Below are positions 1-8,082 of a DNA stretch of 64,000 nt, one piece after another. Within the stretch, counting starts at the first letter, position 1; the number at the start of each line of letters is the position of its first letter. The DNA comes from Prevotella sp. (GTDB lineage Bacteria; Bacteroidota; Bacteroidia; Bacteroidales; Bacteroidaceae), in contig JAFYZT010000008.1 of the NCBI GenBank assembly GCA_017548605.1, positions 62,001 to 126,000 of the forward strand. The letters are read 5' to 3'. The notes beneath the pieces were generated by a model. It was not told where the DNA came from and ran no database searches. It worked only from the letters and a program-made list of their open reading frames with translations. A program made the position numbers and the translations under genes.

Positions 1-535
1 TGTGCAGCGACAGCCAGAATAGTGGAAAGCGCAGCCACGGAGTCACCGAGGCGGGTATCTGCATGACATCATCCTTCATAAACCACTTCCTTGGTGATGT
101 CAGATGCATGTAACGGCCGGGGATGAATGCCGGATTGAGCGACGAGTTATACCGGTAGCCCACATGTGCTATCTCCTCATCATTGACAGGAAACATACGC
201 GGCTGGCGGTAGCCATACACCGTACGCCCCGTCACGCGCTCCACAATCTCTTTCGAGCGAGCGAAGTCCGTAGCCTGTGGCTGCCAGTGGTCAACTCCAT
301 GGCATGCCACCTCATGTCCTTCGTCCATAATGCGACGCATCACCTCCGGGGCTTTCTCGGCAAAATTGCCCGTACAGAAGAAGGTGGCTTTCGCCCCCTG
401 TTCCCTCAGCACATCTAAGATGCGGTGGGTGCCCACTGTCGATACGGCCATGCCCTCTTCCAACGAGAAGTCGACACCATGCTCACGTGGCACGTCAAAC
501 TCTTCTGTATCAAAGCTCAATAGGATCATACGCAT
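1..535 (-). CDS. Polysaccharide deacetylase family protein (3' end cut by window edge)
   Basis: The 178 visible codons match the NodB-type (CE4) deacetylase fold, which removes N- or O-acetyl groups from glycans. Seen: SFDTEEFD near residues 7-14 (metal and catalytic aspartates), TFFCTGNF at 51-58, CHGVDH at 78-83 (the H-x3-H type metal site) and RQPR near 110-113. The ATG at 535 was chosen because an upstream ATG in the next frame stops after a few codons. There is no signal peptide at the start, so it may act in the cytoplasm or at the inner membrane on lipid-linked glycans (inference). It begins 12 bases after the M28 gene and is the last visible gene of the Lrp operon. It continues past base 1. 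Confidence 0.85.
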   Translation of the reverse strand, partial: MRMILLSFDTEEFDVPREHGVDFSLEEGMAVSTVGTHRILDVLREQGAKATFFCTGNFAEKAPEVMRRIMDEGHEVACHGVDHWQPQATDFARSKEIVERVTGRTVYGYRQPRMFPVNDEEIAHVGYRYNSSLNPAFIPGRYMHLTSPRKWFMKDDVMQIPASVTPWLRFPLFWLSLH

Positions 536-547
536 CGCATGAAGACC

Positions 548-1561
548 TTACTCTTCCGTGAACAGCACCTGGATGAGGGTCTGTCCCACGGCCTTGAGGG
601 TGTTTTTGTCAAGGTGGGCCATATCATCGACCACGGTGTGCCAAGTGGGTCCGAAGGTGCTTTCCAGACAGTTGGGGTAATAGGGTATGATGTCGATGGT
701 GGGGATGCCCGCTTTCTGGTTTACAGGCACATGGTCGTCGGTGATTTGCCCGCCCAATTTGAAGGGGAAGTAGTCGCTGTATCCCGCATCACGGGCCGCC
801 TTCCATACTTTGTCAACCACTGATGGGGCGAAGTCCATCGACATGCGCTCCTGATAGAACTGGGCTTGTTGGCCGCCCACCATGTCGAGGAGGATACCAT
901 AAAGCGTGGTGTAGGTAGACGGTTTCTGGTAGTTGTTCGCCCAGTATTGCGCTCCCAAGGCCCAGGAATCTTCTGACGAGATGCGCATCCACTGCGGTAC
1001 GCCCCAGTCCTCGGCATCGAAACACACGAAGTCGACACCTACTTTGAGTGTCGTGTCGTTCTGTAGCAGACGGGCTATTTCAAGCATCACTGCCACACCC
1101 GATGCGCCGTCGTTGGCTGCCATCACCGGCTTGCGCCAGTTGGTGCTGTCGGGGTCGTTGTCAGCCCACGGACGACTATCCCAATGGGCGCAGAGCATCA
1201 CGTGGTAAGGCCGTTCACTATGTATTGAAGCGATGATGTTTGTGCTCTGCAACGGCGTGGCGTCGAACCCGCGCAAGGTGGCTTTCTGGAGGTCCACCGT
1301 GCAACCATATTGGCGGAACGCGTTGGCAATCCACGCGGCGCACTTTTCATGGGCATCACTGTTCATGGTGCGCGGTCCGAAATCGCACTGAGCCTGACAG
1401 AAGGCAAAGGCAGAGTCGGCATTGAAGTCGGGACCCACAGGTTGGGCCTTTGTCGTAGATACCTCGCCCGTACTTGGTTTATTCTTGTTGCACGAGGCGC
1501 TTGTACAGGCCATAACGGCTATCAGTGCCATACTGGCATAAAAGATTTTTTTTGTGTTCAT
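548..1561 (-). CDS. M28-type glutaminyl-peptide cyclotransferase-like lipoprotein
   Basis: Predicted lipoprotein of 337 residues. The N-terminus has a hydrophobic stretch ending in cysteines (ACTSASC), so it should be exported. The body is a zinc-dependent M28 fold: CAHWDSRPW and ANDGASG supply His/Asp ligands, CFDAEDWG carries the glutamate, and TDDHVPV gives a late histidine. This arrangement fits type II glutaminyl cyclases, which convert N-terminal glutamine of exported proteins to pyroglutamate; an aminopeptidase is the alternative. The ATG at 1561 was chosen over the longer frame because it starts the signal peptide and forms an ATGA overlap with the stop of the upstream peptidase gene, which implies translational coupling. 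Confidence 0.82.
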   Translation of the reverse strand: MNTKKIFYASMALIAVMACTSASCNKNKPSTGEVSTTKAQPVGPDFNADSAFAFCQAQCDFGPRTMNSDAHEKCAAWIANAFRQYGCTVDLQKATLRGFDATPLQSTNIIASIHSERPYHVMLCAHWDSRPWADNDPDSTNWRKPVMAANDGASGVAVMLEIARLLQNDTTLKVGVDFVCFDAEDWGVPQWMRISSEDSWALGAQYWANNYQKPSTYTTLYGILLDMVGGQQAQFYQERMSMDFAPSVVDKVWKAARDAGYSDYFPFKLGGQITDDHVPVNQKAGIPTIDIIPYYPNCLESTFGPTWHTVVDDMAHLDKNTLKAVGQTLIQVLFTEE

Positions 1562-3405
1562 TTTCTCATGTTTTGCACTTGTGCCATCACACGGAGCCAG
1601 TTGCCGCCCCATATTTTCTGGATGTCGCGTTCATTGAATTTCCTCCTGAGCAGGTGAAGCGTGAAATTGATTACCTCCGAGGCATCGGCCATGCCACGCA
1701 CGCCACCGTCGCCGTCGAAGTCGGTGCCCAGTCCCACATGCTCGATGCCCATGATACTGATGGCATGTTCGAGGTGGGCGATGGCATCGAGAATGGATGC
1801 TTCGCCTTCTTTGCGTAAGAATCCTCCATAGAGGGTGATATGTGCCACGCCTCCTTTCTTCGCCAACCGGCGCAGCTGGTCGTCGCTGAGGTTGCGGGGC
1901 ACGTCACACAACGCCTTGCAGTTGCTGTGGCTGCACACGATGGGCGTGGCGCTGATGTCGAGGGCGTCATAGAAACTGCTCTCTGCGGCATGGCTCAGAT
2001 CGACCATGATACCCAAGCGGTTCATCTCCTGTATCACCTGCTCGCCGAACTTGCTCACGCCGTGGTGCGTCTCACTGCCCTTAGCACTGTCGCAAATATC
2101 GTTGTCGCCGTTATGACACAGTGTGATATAGACCACGCCGCGCTGTGCGAAGTGTTTCACATTGGCCACGTCGTGGTTCAAGGCCAGTCCGTTCTCCACA
2201 GCGAACATGATGCTCTTGCGACCCTTGCGCTTATCCTCGTACAGTTCTGCTGGACTGCGTGCGATGCTCAGATAACTACGGTTGTTCTTTACAATGTCTT
2301 CTATCTTGTCGAAGATAGTGTCTGCATATTCTTTGGGGGTGTTCACGTCGAACTTTACCTTTGAAGAGAAGGTCTCGCCCATCTTGGGCTGGGGGAGGTA
2401 AGCGGCCATGATGATGGCATCCTGTCGTCCGTCGGTCATCTTGTGCAGGTCGACGAGGATGCGTGGGTCGCGTTGTTCGAAATGGATGCCCTGCGGGAAG
2501 AACATCGGCGTGTCGCAGTGGGTGTCGAGGGTGAGGATGCGGCTGTGCAGTTTTTTTGCCACGTAGAAATTATTGGCTTGGTGGACAAGCCATTCAAAGA
2601 GTTTCAGCCCCTCTGCGCCCAGCCATTCCGGATGCCATTGCACACCGAGGATAGGTTTGTATTCGCTGCTCTCCATGGCTTCGACCACACCGTCGGGAGC
2701 TGTGGCGTTCACACGGAAACGCTTTCCGGGGTCGGCCACCGCCTGATGATGGAAACTGTTCACGAAGATACGATCGGCATCATAGATGTCGTGGAGCATG
2801 GTGTCGGGCTTGATATCTACAGAGTGCGACAGCAGGTCGCGGTCGCCGTCCTGGCTGTGCTTGATGAGTGAGACAGGTGTATTCTCAGTTTCTTTTTCCT
2901 TCTCCTTCTCCTTCTTCCCGTTACGTTTCTTGTCGTCGGGGTTATTGTCACCCTTGCTTTCCCATGTGGCGGCGATATCTTGTTTCACCTTGCCATCAAG
3001 GGCCACGGCGAGAGTCTGTATGCCACGACAGATGCCAAGGATAGGTATCTGCCGGTTGTAGGCCAGCCGGGTGATAAGCAGCTCCGGCAGGTCGCGCGTG
3101 GCATTGATGCCATGCAGTTGTGGTGACGGCTCTTCGCCGGTCCACAAGGGGTTGATGTCACCACCGCCGGTGAGCAGCAGCCCGTCAATATGGTCGAGGG
3201 TGTTGACGATGGCTGCCTTATCAGCCACCGGGGGTATAATGACGGGTGTGCCTCCTGCATCTACCACCTGTTGGTAATACTTGTCTCGCAGACAGGCATC
3301 ACCGTTGGCATAATTGGCCGTTATGCCTATGATGGGTTGGTGGTTGGCTTCGGGAAAAGTGTTGTATATCTGTTCGAGATGGTCGTTTAGTTGGAAAGAA
3401 ATCAT
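1558..3405 (-). CDS. Fused C26 glutamine-amidotransferase-like hydrolase and M19 dipeptidase
   Basis: One 615-residue chain holds two peptidase families. Residues ~20-280 are a class I glutamine amidotransferase-like gamma-glutamyl hydrolase (PuuD/C26 type): GGGD at 80-83, catalytic Cys126 in GICRG, and His258/Glu260 in QWHPE. Residues ~285-610 are a membrane/renal dipeptidase (M19): His296 and Asp298 in THCDT, AVENG, and later histidines in DLSH and CSHSN as metal ligands. A Lys/Glu-rich stretch (about 151-176) interrupts the first domain. No signal peptide is seen, so it is probably cytosolic. A role in breaking gamma-glutamyl peptides and then dipeptides, for example glutathione-like or wall peptides, is inference. 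It starts 10 bases after the Lrp gene. Confidence 0.88.
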   Translation of the reverse strand: MISFQLNDHLEQIYNTFPEANHQPIIGITANYANGDACLRDKYYQQVVDAGGTPVIIPPVADKAAIVNTLDHIDGLLLTGGGDINPLWTGEEPSPQLHGINATRDLPELLITRLAYNRQIPILGICRGIQTLAVALDGKVKQDIAATWESKGDNNPDDKKRNGKKEKEKEKETENTPVSLIKHSQDGDRDLLSHSVDIKPDTMLHDIYDADRIFVNSFHHQAVADPGKRFRVNATAPDGVVEAMESSEYKPILGVQWHPEWLGAEGLKLFEWLVHQANNFYVAKKLHSRILTLDTHCDTPMFFPQGIHFEQRDPRILVDLHKMTDGRQDAIIMAAYLPQPKMGETFSSKVKFDVNTPKEYADTIFDKIEDIVKNNRSYLSIARSPAELYEDKRKGRKSIMFAVENGLALNHDVANVKHFAQRGVVYITLCHNGDNDICDSAKGSETHHGVSKFGEQVIQEMNRLGIMVDLSHAAESSFYDALDISATPIVCSHSNCKALCDVPRNLSDDQLRRLAKKGGVAHITLYGGFLRKEGEASILDAIAHLEHAISIMGIEHVGLGTDFDGDGGVRGMADASEVINFTLHLLRRKFNERDIQKIWGGNWLRVMAQVQNMRK

Positions 3406-3415
3406 AGCCGTGGCA

Positions 3416-3883
3416 TTATTCTTCGTTGGTCTTGACAGGTATTTCTCGTTTTATGCTTTGTTCCAGGGAGATGAGTGTTTCCGTGGCAACTACACCAGGG
3501 ATGCCTTGCAGTTGTGTGTTGAGCAGGTGCATGAGCTGTTCATTGTCGCGGGCGTAGAGCTTAACAAGCATGGTGTAGGGTCCCGTGGTGAAGTGACATT
3601 CCACGATTTCGGGGATATGGCGCAACCGTTCCACCACGTCTTTGTACATTGAACCCCTTTCGAGGGTGATGCCCACGTAGGTGCAGGTGGAATAGCCGAG
3701 ACTCTTGGGGTTGACATCGAAGCCGCTACCGGTGATGACCCCATCTTCGATGAGTCGTTGCACCCGTTGGTGTATGGCTGCCCGCGAAACGTTACATTCT
3801 GCTGCTACGTCTTTGAAAGGTATCCTGGCGTTAAGTGAGAGGATACTGAGGATTTTCTTGTCAAGATTGTCGATTTTTTCCAT
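3416..3883 (-). CDS. Lrp/AsnC family transcriptional regulator
   Basis: A 155-residue protein of normal Lrp/AsnC length. The first ~60 residues form the helix-turn-helix (LDKKILSILSLNARIPFKD... then VSRAAIHQRVQRL), followed by the RAM/AsnC ligand-binding beta-alpha sandwich (GSGFDVNP to the end). This family binds amino acids and controls amino acid and peptide metabolism. It is first in an operon with a C26-M19 peptidase and a glutaminyl-cyclase-like gene, so it may sense a peptide breakdown product (inference). A palindrome lies between its predicted transcription start and its ATG, which suggests autoregulation. Confidence 0.93.
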   Translation of the reverse strand: MEKIDNLDKKILSILSLNARIPFKDVAAECNVSRAAIHQRVQRLIEDGVITGSGFDVNPKSLGYSTCTYVGITLERGSMYKDVVERLRHIPEIVECHFTTGPYTMLVKLYARDNEQLMHLLNTQLQGIPGVVATETLISLEQSIKREIPVKTNEE

Positions 3884-3904
3884 TTTGTAAGATGATTTGT
3901 CGTT

Positions 3905-3925
3905 TTGACCACTTTATATGGTCAA
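3905..3925. promoter_or_regulatory. Candidate Lrp-type operator palindrome
   Basis: TTGACCA, 7 A/T-rich bases, TGGTCAA: a perfect 7-base inverted repeat 22 bases upstream of the Lrp/AsnC ATG. It sits just downstream of the predicted transcription start from the -7 box at 3934-3941, the place expected for an autorepressor site. Lrp-family proteins bind A/T-centred palindromes of about this size; assignment to this regulator is inference. Confidence 0.5.
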
Positions 3926-3933
3926 TTTGGTAG

Positions 3934-3964
3934 CAAAAGTACAACATCTAAATGAAATAAGCAA
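3934..3964 (-). promoter_or_regulatory. Bacteroidota-type promoter for the Lrp operon
   Basis: Read on the minus strand: -33 TTG (3964-3962), a 20-base spacer, -7 TACTTTTG (3941-3934). This matches the family form TTG-N20-TAnnTTTG exactly. Confidence 0.6.
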
Positions 3965-3999
3965 CAAAATGACAGAATTTTTGAGCAAGAAGTTAAATA

Positions 4000-4039
4000 A
4001 TGAGGGACGAACGCTATTCTTTTTTCGTCCGTCCCTCAT
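4000..4039 (-). terminator. Hairpin downstream of the FKBP operon, within the 326-base spacer
   Basis: ATGAGGGACG pairs with CGTCCCTCAT, extended by 3 more pairs after one mismatch; the loop is T-rich. It lies about 170 bases past the stop of the last FKBP gene. The rest of the spacer 3884-4209 holds the Lrp promoter and operator and a short TAGTTAAG word repeat (4078-4100). No gene is seen there. Confidence 0.45.
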
Positions 4040-4209
4040 CATTCAGTTTTTATCGCGTGTCGCATTTACTCTTTTTTAGTAGTTAAGTAGTTAAGAAGTT
4101 ATCGCTTCGCTCGGCAGTTATGCTATTACCTTGCAATATGCCATTTCAATCGTGTGGGTATAAGGCTACTCCTTTACTTTTTAACTCCTCTCAAAATGCG
4201 AAGGTTGGT

Positions 4210-5103
4210 TTATTTATCGCTCTTCGCTTTGACCTCATCGACTTCGACAATGAAGATGAGGGGTGAATAGGCAGGAATCTTGCCAGCTTCGCGTGCTCCG
4301 TAGGCCAGTTCCTGCGGGATGTAGAGTTCCCATTTGCTGCCTTGGGGCATGAGGGTGAGCGCTTCCGTCCATCCCTTGATGACCTGATTGGGTTTGAAGG
4401 TGCTGGTCTGCGGGTTACGCTCATACGAGCTGTCGAATACGGTGCCGTCGATGAGACGTCCTTCGTATTTCACCACTACCTCGTCGTCGGCAGAGGCCAC
4501 AGGGCCGTTGCCTTGGCGAAGTACTTTGTATTGCAGTCCGCTGGGTCTGGTCACCACCCCTTCTTTCTTGCCGTTCTGAGCCATAAAGTTCTTGCTCAGC
4601 TGCATAGCTTTTTCTGCGGTGGCCCGTTGTGCTGCCTGCGTGATGTGAGCCGCTGTGGAATCGGTGAGCAGCGAGTGGTCCTGGCGCAGCGATGCGATAA
4701 ATCCTTTGTTAAAGAGTTGAGAGTCCAAGGTGTCGGCGGTGAGAGCACCTTTCAGGTTTTTCTCTTCCGCTCCTATGATGCGTCCAGCCACCATTCCTGC
4801 CAGTTGCACACCGGCACTGTAGCCTTTGCCGCGCATATTGCCCAGAGCGGCAACGGTCTCTTCATAGCCGCGGATAAATTCTGGCATATCCGCCTCTTCC
4901 ACGCCGAACTGCTGTTTGAGATACGCTTTCAGCCCTTTGGTGGCTTCCATGCCTGCGGCATAGCTCAGAGAGTCCTCAGGAGTGACGAGTTGAGTGACAG
5001 TGGCTACTTTGCCTTTCTTCTTGCCTTTTTTGGATTGCGCAAGCGTTGTATTGAAAGAGGCACTCGCCAGAATGACGAGTGCCAATAACAGGTATCTTCT
5101 CAT
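4210..5103 (-). CDS. FKBP-type peptidyl-prolyl cis-trans isomerase, exported
   Basis: A 297-residue foldase. Residues 1-22 are a signal peptide ending at TLAQ, followed by a lysine-rich stretch and an FKBP N-terminal dimerisation-like helical region (LSYAAGMEATKG). The C-terminal ~110 residues are the FKBP domain: VVKYEGRLIDGTVFDSS, KGWTEAL and the IPQELAYG tail motif. It should catalyse X-Pro isomerisation in the periplasm. It is third of three related genes transcribed together and begins 9 bases after the previous stop. The domain order resembles FkpA/Mip proteins. Confidence 0.92.
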   Translation of the reverse strand: MRRYLLLALVILASASFNTTLAQSKKGKKKGKVATVTQLVTPEDSLSYAAGMEATKGLKAYLKQQFGVEEADMPEFIRGYEETVAALGNMRGKGYSAGVQLAGMVAGRIIGAEEKNLKGALTADTLDSQLFNKGFIASLRQDHSLLTDSTAAHITQAAQRATAEKAMQLSKNFMAQNGKKEGVVTRPSGLQYKVLRQGNGPVASADDEVVVKYEGRLIDGTVFDSSYERNPQTSTFKPNQVIKGWTEALTLMPQGSKWELYIPQELAYGAREAGKIPAYSPLIFIVEVDEVKAKSDK

Positions 5104-5112
5104 GATGGATGA

Positions 5113-6030
5113 TTATTTCTTCTGCACCTGAGCGGGATTAATGGTGATGGCCTGTGCCGGCTGGCTCTTCGGTTTTTGTTCAGCACTCAACAGTTGGAGT
5201 TTGAACACCAGCGGAGCGAAAGGAGGAATACTCTGCATGCCGCGTGCGCCATAGCCCAGTTGCTGTGGGATATACACTTCCCATGTTGAACCGACAGGCA
5301 TGTGAAGCAGTGCCTCGCGGAAACCCTTGATGACAGCTTGTTCGCGTGAAAGGTCAACGGTCATGGGGTCACGGTTGAAGGAACTGTCAAATACGGTGTC
5401 GTTGGTGAGTTTGCCTTCATAGTGTACCTTCACAATCATCGAGTCAGTAGGAACGGCACCCGAACCTTCGGTAATCACCTTGTACTGCAGGCCGGAGGGA
5501 AGGGTCTTCACACCTTCTTTCTTGGCATTCTCGGCCATCCATTTCTCACCTTCTTCTTTCTCTTTCTTGTAGCGTTTGGCTACTACGTTTTCGTGAACTT
5601 TGTCTGCCATTGGCTCAATCAAGCCCTGGGCAATATCGGGATCGATGGAAGCCTTGCCCTTGACACCGTCGATGAGACCGGCGGTCAGGTTGCTGTACGA
5701 CACATGTTCGGTGCTGTCACCGGCGAAGATAGAATTGTTGATGCCTTCGGACATCTGTCTTCCAACCTGCAAACCAAGCACATAAGCGGCCTTTTTCTTA
5801 TCACCGGCAGTCTCCACACCCTCGTTGAAGCCTTCGATAAAGTCATCGATATAAGCAGTGTCGATGCCTTGCTGTAAGAGGTAGTCTTTCATATGAGCAC
5901 CGTTAGCCACGCCGATGGCATAGCTGAGGGTGTCAACGTCGTTCTTGAGGTCGGCCTTGGGCTTGCTGCCGCAAGAGACGAACACTGCTGCCGTAACCAA
6001 ACTGGCAGCCATGAATAGAATTTTTTTCAT
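5113..6030 (-). CDS. FKBP-type peptidyl-prolyl cis-trans isomerase, lipoprotein
   Basis: 305 residues with a lipobox (VFVSC, Cys20) in place of the simple signal peptide of its downstream neighbour, so it should be membrane-anchored. An N-terminal FKBP-N helical region (DTLSYAIGVANG) precedes the FKBP domain (VHYEGKLTNDTVFDSS, KGFREALLHMP, YIPQQLGYG). A Lys/Glu-rich helix links the two. The C-terminus ends in a Pro/Gln/Lys tail after the domain. Middle gene of the FKBP trio; a role in folding envelope proteins is inferred from family and anchor. Confidence 0.92.
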   Translation of the reverse strand: MKKILFMAASLVTAAVFVSCGSKPKADLKNDVDTLSYAIGVANGAHMKDYLLQQGIDTAYIDDFIEGFNEGVETAGDKKKAAYVLGLQVGRQMSEGINNSIFAGDSTEHVSYSNLTAGLIDGVKGKASIDPDIAQGLIEPMADKVHENVVAKRYKKEKEEGEKWMAENAKKEGVKTLPSGLQYKVITEGSGAVPTDSMIVKVHYEGKLTNDTVFDSSFNRDPMTVDLSREQAVIKGFREALLHMPVGSTWEVYIPQQLGYGARGMQSIPPFAPLVFKLQLLSAEQKPKSQPAQAITINPAQVQKK

Positions 6031-6075
6031 TTTTAGTTTATGAGTTTTTAGTTTATGAATTCTTGGCTTATGAGG
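6031..6075. repeat. Short tandem word repeat between FKBP genes
   Basis: Three degenerate copies of a TTTTAGTTTATGAG-like word fill most of the spacer between the first and second FKBP genes. It is one of many short-period arrays in the spacers of this window. Confidence 0.6.
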
Positions 6076-6088
6076 TTTTGGAACTATC

Positions 6089-6694
6089 TTATTTTACCTC
6101 AATCAGTTCCACGTCGAAGATAAGTGCGGAAAAGGGGGGGATGGATGTACCCGCGCCGCGTTCGCCATAGCCCAGGCGGTAGGGAATGAAGAAACGGTAT
6201 TTGGCACCTTCCTGCATGAGTTGCAGTCCTTCCGTCCAACCCGTGATGACTTGGTCGAGACCGAAGGTGGCTGGTTCGCCACGTTGTACGCTGCTGTCGA
6301 ACACGGTGCCGTCGATGAGGAAACCCTCGTAATGGCATTTCACCTGATCGGTGGCTTTGGGTTTGCGACCGTTGCCTTCACGAAGCACCTGATACTGCAG
6401 TCCGCTGGGCAATGTGATAATACCCTCGCGTTTAGCATTCTCGGTCAGATATTCTTCTCCGGCCTTCTTGGCCACCATGCCCTGTGCCTCGCTCTCAGCA
6501 TTGAGTTTCTCTTCCTGTTTTTGGAAATATTCCTGCACCACGGCTTGGGCCTCACGATGAGACATCTTCGTCTTGTTGCCCTTAAGCACATCGGTGATGG
6601 CTGCGGCAAATTCGCTCACGTTGAGGTCGTCGGCGCCCATTTGTGCCAACTGTTGACCTATACCCAGTCCGAGGGCATAACTGAAATTGTTCAT
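6089..6694 (-). CDS. FKBP-type peptidyl-prolyl cis-trans isomerase without signal peptide
   Basis: A 201-residue FKBP protein. The ATG at 6694 starts MNNFSYALGLGIGQQL, the usual first helix of the FKBP-N region; the longer frame runs into the promoter and was rejected. The C-terminal FKBP domain has CHYEGFLIDGTVFDSS, TGWTEGLQLM and IPYRLGYGERG. No signal sequence is present, so this copy is probably cytoplasmic while the two downstream copies are exported. It is first in the trio and follows a -7 box. Confidence 0.9.
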   Translation of the reverse strand: MNNFSYALGLGIGQQLAQMGADDLNVSEFAAAITDVLKGNKTKMSHREAQAVVQEYFQKQEEKLNAESEAQGMVAKKAGEEYLTENAKREGIITLPSGLQYQVLREGNGRKPKATDQVKCHYEGFLIDGTVFDSSVQRGEPATFGLDQVITGWTEGLQLMQEGAKYRFFIPYRLGYGERGAGTSIPPFSALIFDVELIEVK

Positions 6695-6727
6695 AATAGC
6701 TTTCTCTGTTTTATTATTTTGAGGGTG

Positions 6728-6735
6728 CAAATTTA
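6728..6735 (-). promoter_or_regulatory. -7 box for the FKBP operon
   Basis: TAAATTTG on the minus strand, followed by CACCCTCAAA. The same CACCCTCAAA start region follows the metK -7 box at 46019. No clear -33 TTG at the normal spacing. Confidence 0.45.
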
Positions 6736-6755
6736 CGATTTTTCCCCCATAGGCA

Positions 6756-6786
6756 TTGCATATTTGCAGAAAAATTAATATTTTTG
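6756..6786 (+). promoter_or_regulatory. Promoter for the sirtuin gene
   Basis: TTG (6756-6758), a 20-base spacer, then TATTTTTG (6779-6786). It is divergent from, and only about 20 bases from, the FKBP -7 box. Confidence 0.55.
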
Positions 6787-6833
6787 TACATTATTAATTA
6801 ACCTTTTCGCAAAAATCAAATATTTTTAGACTT

Positions 6834-7541
6834 ATGGAAAAGAAAAAGATAGTGGTTCTCACCGGTGCGGGCATGTCAGTAGAGAGTGGTCTGAAGACCT
6901 TCCGTGATGCCGACGGTTTATGGGAGAATTATCCTGTTTCACGTGTTGCTACCCATGAAGGATGGGTGAGCGACCCCGAGTATGTGAACGCCTTCTACAA
7001 TATGCTGCGTAAGAAATGCCAAGGAACACAGCCCAATGATGGTCATCGGTTGGTGGCTGGTCTGGAACGTTGGTACGATGTGGATGTCGTGACACAGAAT
7101 GTAGATAACCTGCATGAGGTGGCGGGCAGCACCCATGTGATTCACCTGCATGGCGAACTGATGAAGGTATGCTCGTCGCGCGACCCGTGGGACAGTCGTT
7201 ATATCCGCACCCTCAAAGCTCCGAACCTTGATGTGGCTCCGGGTGAAAAAGCGGGTGACGGTTCCCTGCTCCGACCCCATATCGTGTTCTTCAACGAGGC
7301 TGTGCCGATGATAGAAAAAGCCGCCCATGCGGTGCAGATGGCCGACATTCTTATCGTGATAGGAACCTCGCTGGTAGTCTATCCTGCTGCCGGACTGTTA
7401 CATTATGCCCCCAGCGACTGTCCCATCTACCTCATTGACCCAGGTGATGTGAAGGCAGGTGTGCCGCGTGTGAATCACATTCAGAAAGGTGCCTCGGAGG
7501 GCATGAAGGAACTGTATAAAGTTTTGGGTCTGAATGCTTAA
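6834..7541 (+). CDS. cobB: SIR2 family NAD-dependent protein deacylase
   Basis: A 235-residue sirtuin. It uses NAD+ to remove acyl groups from protein lysines. Seen: GAGMSVESGLKTFRD (NAD loop), TQNVDNLHEVAG, HLHGE with the catalytic histidine, FFNEAVP and VIGTSLVVYPAAGL. The zinc-finger region has one cysteine (KVCSS) where classical sirtuins have four, so zinc is probably not bound, as in many short bacterial forms. The FYNMLRKK segment has leucine where CobB/SIRT5 deacylases have arginine in Y-x-x-R, so preference for acidic acyl groups may be reduced (inference). Single gene with its own promoter, ending at a convergent terminator. Confidence 0.93.
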   Translation: MEKKKIVVLTGAGMSVESGLKTFRDADGLWENYPVSRVATHEGWVSDPEYVNAFYNMLRKKCQGTQPNDGHRLVAGLERWYDVDVVTQNVDNLHEVAGSTHVIHLHGELMKVCSSRDPWDSRYIRTLKAPNLDVAPGEKAGDGSLLRPHIVFFNEAVPMIEKAAHAVQMADILIVIGTSLVVYPAAGLLHYAPSDCPIYLIDPGDVKAGVPRVNHIQKGASEGMKELYKVLGLNA

Positions 7542-7558
7542 TAATGAACAAAAAAACA

Positions 7559-7595
7559 ATGAAGGCCGAATGTATGTTGAACATTCGGCCTTCAT
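7559..7595. terminator. Bidirectional terminator between sirtuin and lipoprotein genes
   Basis: A perfect 15-base stem (ATGAAGGCCGAATGT and its complement) with a 7-base loop. A-rich sequence on the left and T-rich on the right let it serve both convergent genes. Confidence 0.8.
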
Positions 7596-7599
7596 CATT

Positions 7600-8061
7600 T
7601 TATTTCCCTAACCATTCGGCCTTGCGGAAGGATTCGCCTGTCATGTAGTTGAGCGATTTCTCCGTGTCGAGGCTTTGGATGATGTATTTGCGTCGGCTGT
7701 TGCCTGTCACTTTTTTTCCGGAGGCCGACTGCACCTCGTTTTGTGTCACCCAGAGCACATATTCCTCTTTATCATCAAGTTGCCAGGTACCTTTGATGAG
7801 CACTTTCTCACCATTGGAGGTCATGGTATGGTTCACGTATTCGCCGTTGGCGTAGAACGTCTCGATGCCCTTGGGGTAGGCTGTGCCTTTTTTCCCTTCA
7901 GGTGTGCTCTCCTCGTATTTCCATGTGCCCAGGATGAAGAAATCCCATTTGGCATCTTTTGCCACACTGGTTTGTGGGGTCGGTTCTGTTGATGTCGTTG
8001 CTTTATCCTTGCAGCCACAGACGAGAATGGCGCAGACAATGAACAATATGTATTTTTTCAT
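7600..8061 (-). CDS. Hypothetical lipoprotein, lipocalin-like
   Basis: A 153-residue predicted lipoprotein with lipobox LVCGC (Cys17). After a Thr/Pro/Ser-rich linker, the body carries GTWKYEES, an ENGEY-like FYANGEY and KGTWQLDD. This alternation of GTW strands resembles small lipocalin-like beta-barrels of Bacteroidota. No catalytic motif is visible. It lies 21 bases after the coiled-coil protein gene and is probably cotranscribed with it. The function is unknown. Confidence 0.75.
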   Translation of the reverse strand: MKKYILFIVCAILVCGCKDKATTSTEPTPQTSVAKDAKWDFFILGTWKYEESTPEGKKGTAYPKGIETFYANGEYVNHTMTSNGEKVLIKGTWQLDDKEEYVLWVTQNEVQSASGKKVTGNSRRKYIIQSLDTEKSLNYMTGESFRKAEWLGK

Positions 8062-8082
8062 AATGTGTAGTTGCGTTGATTG

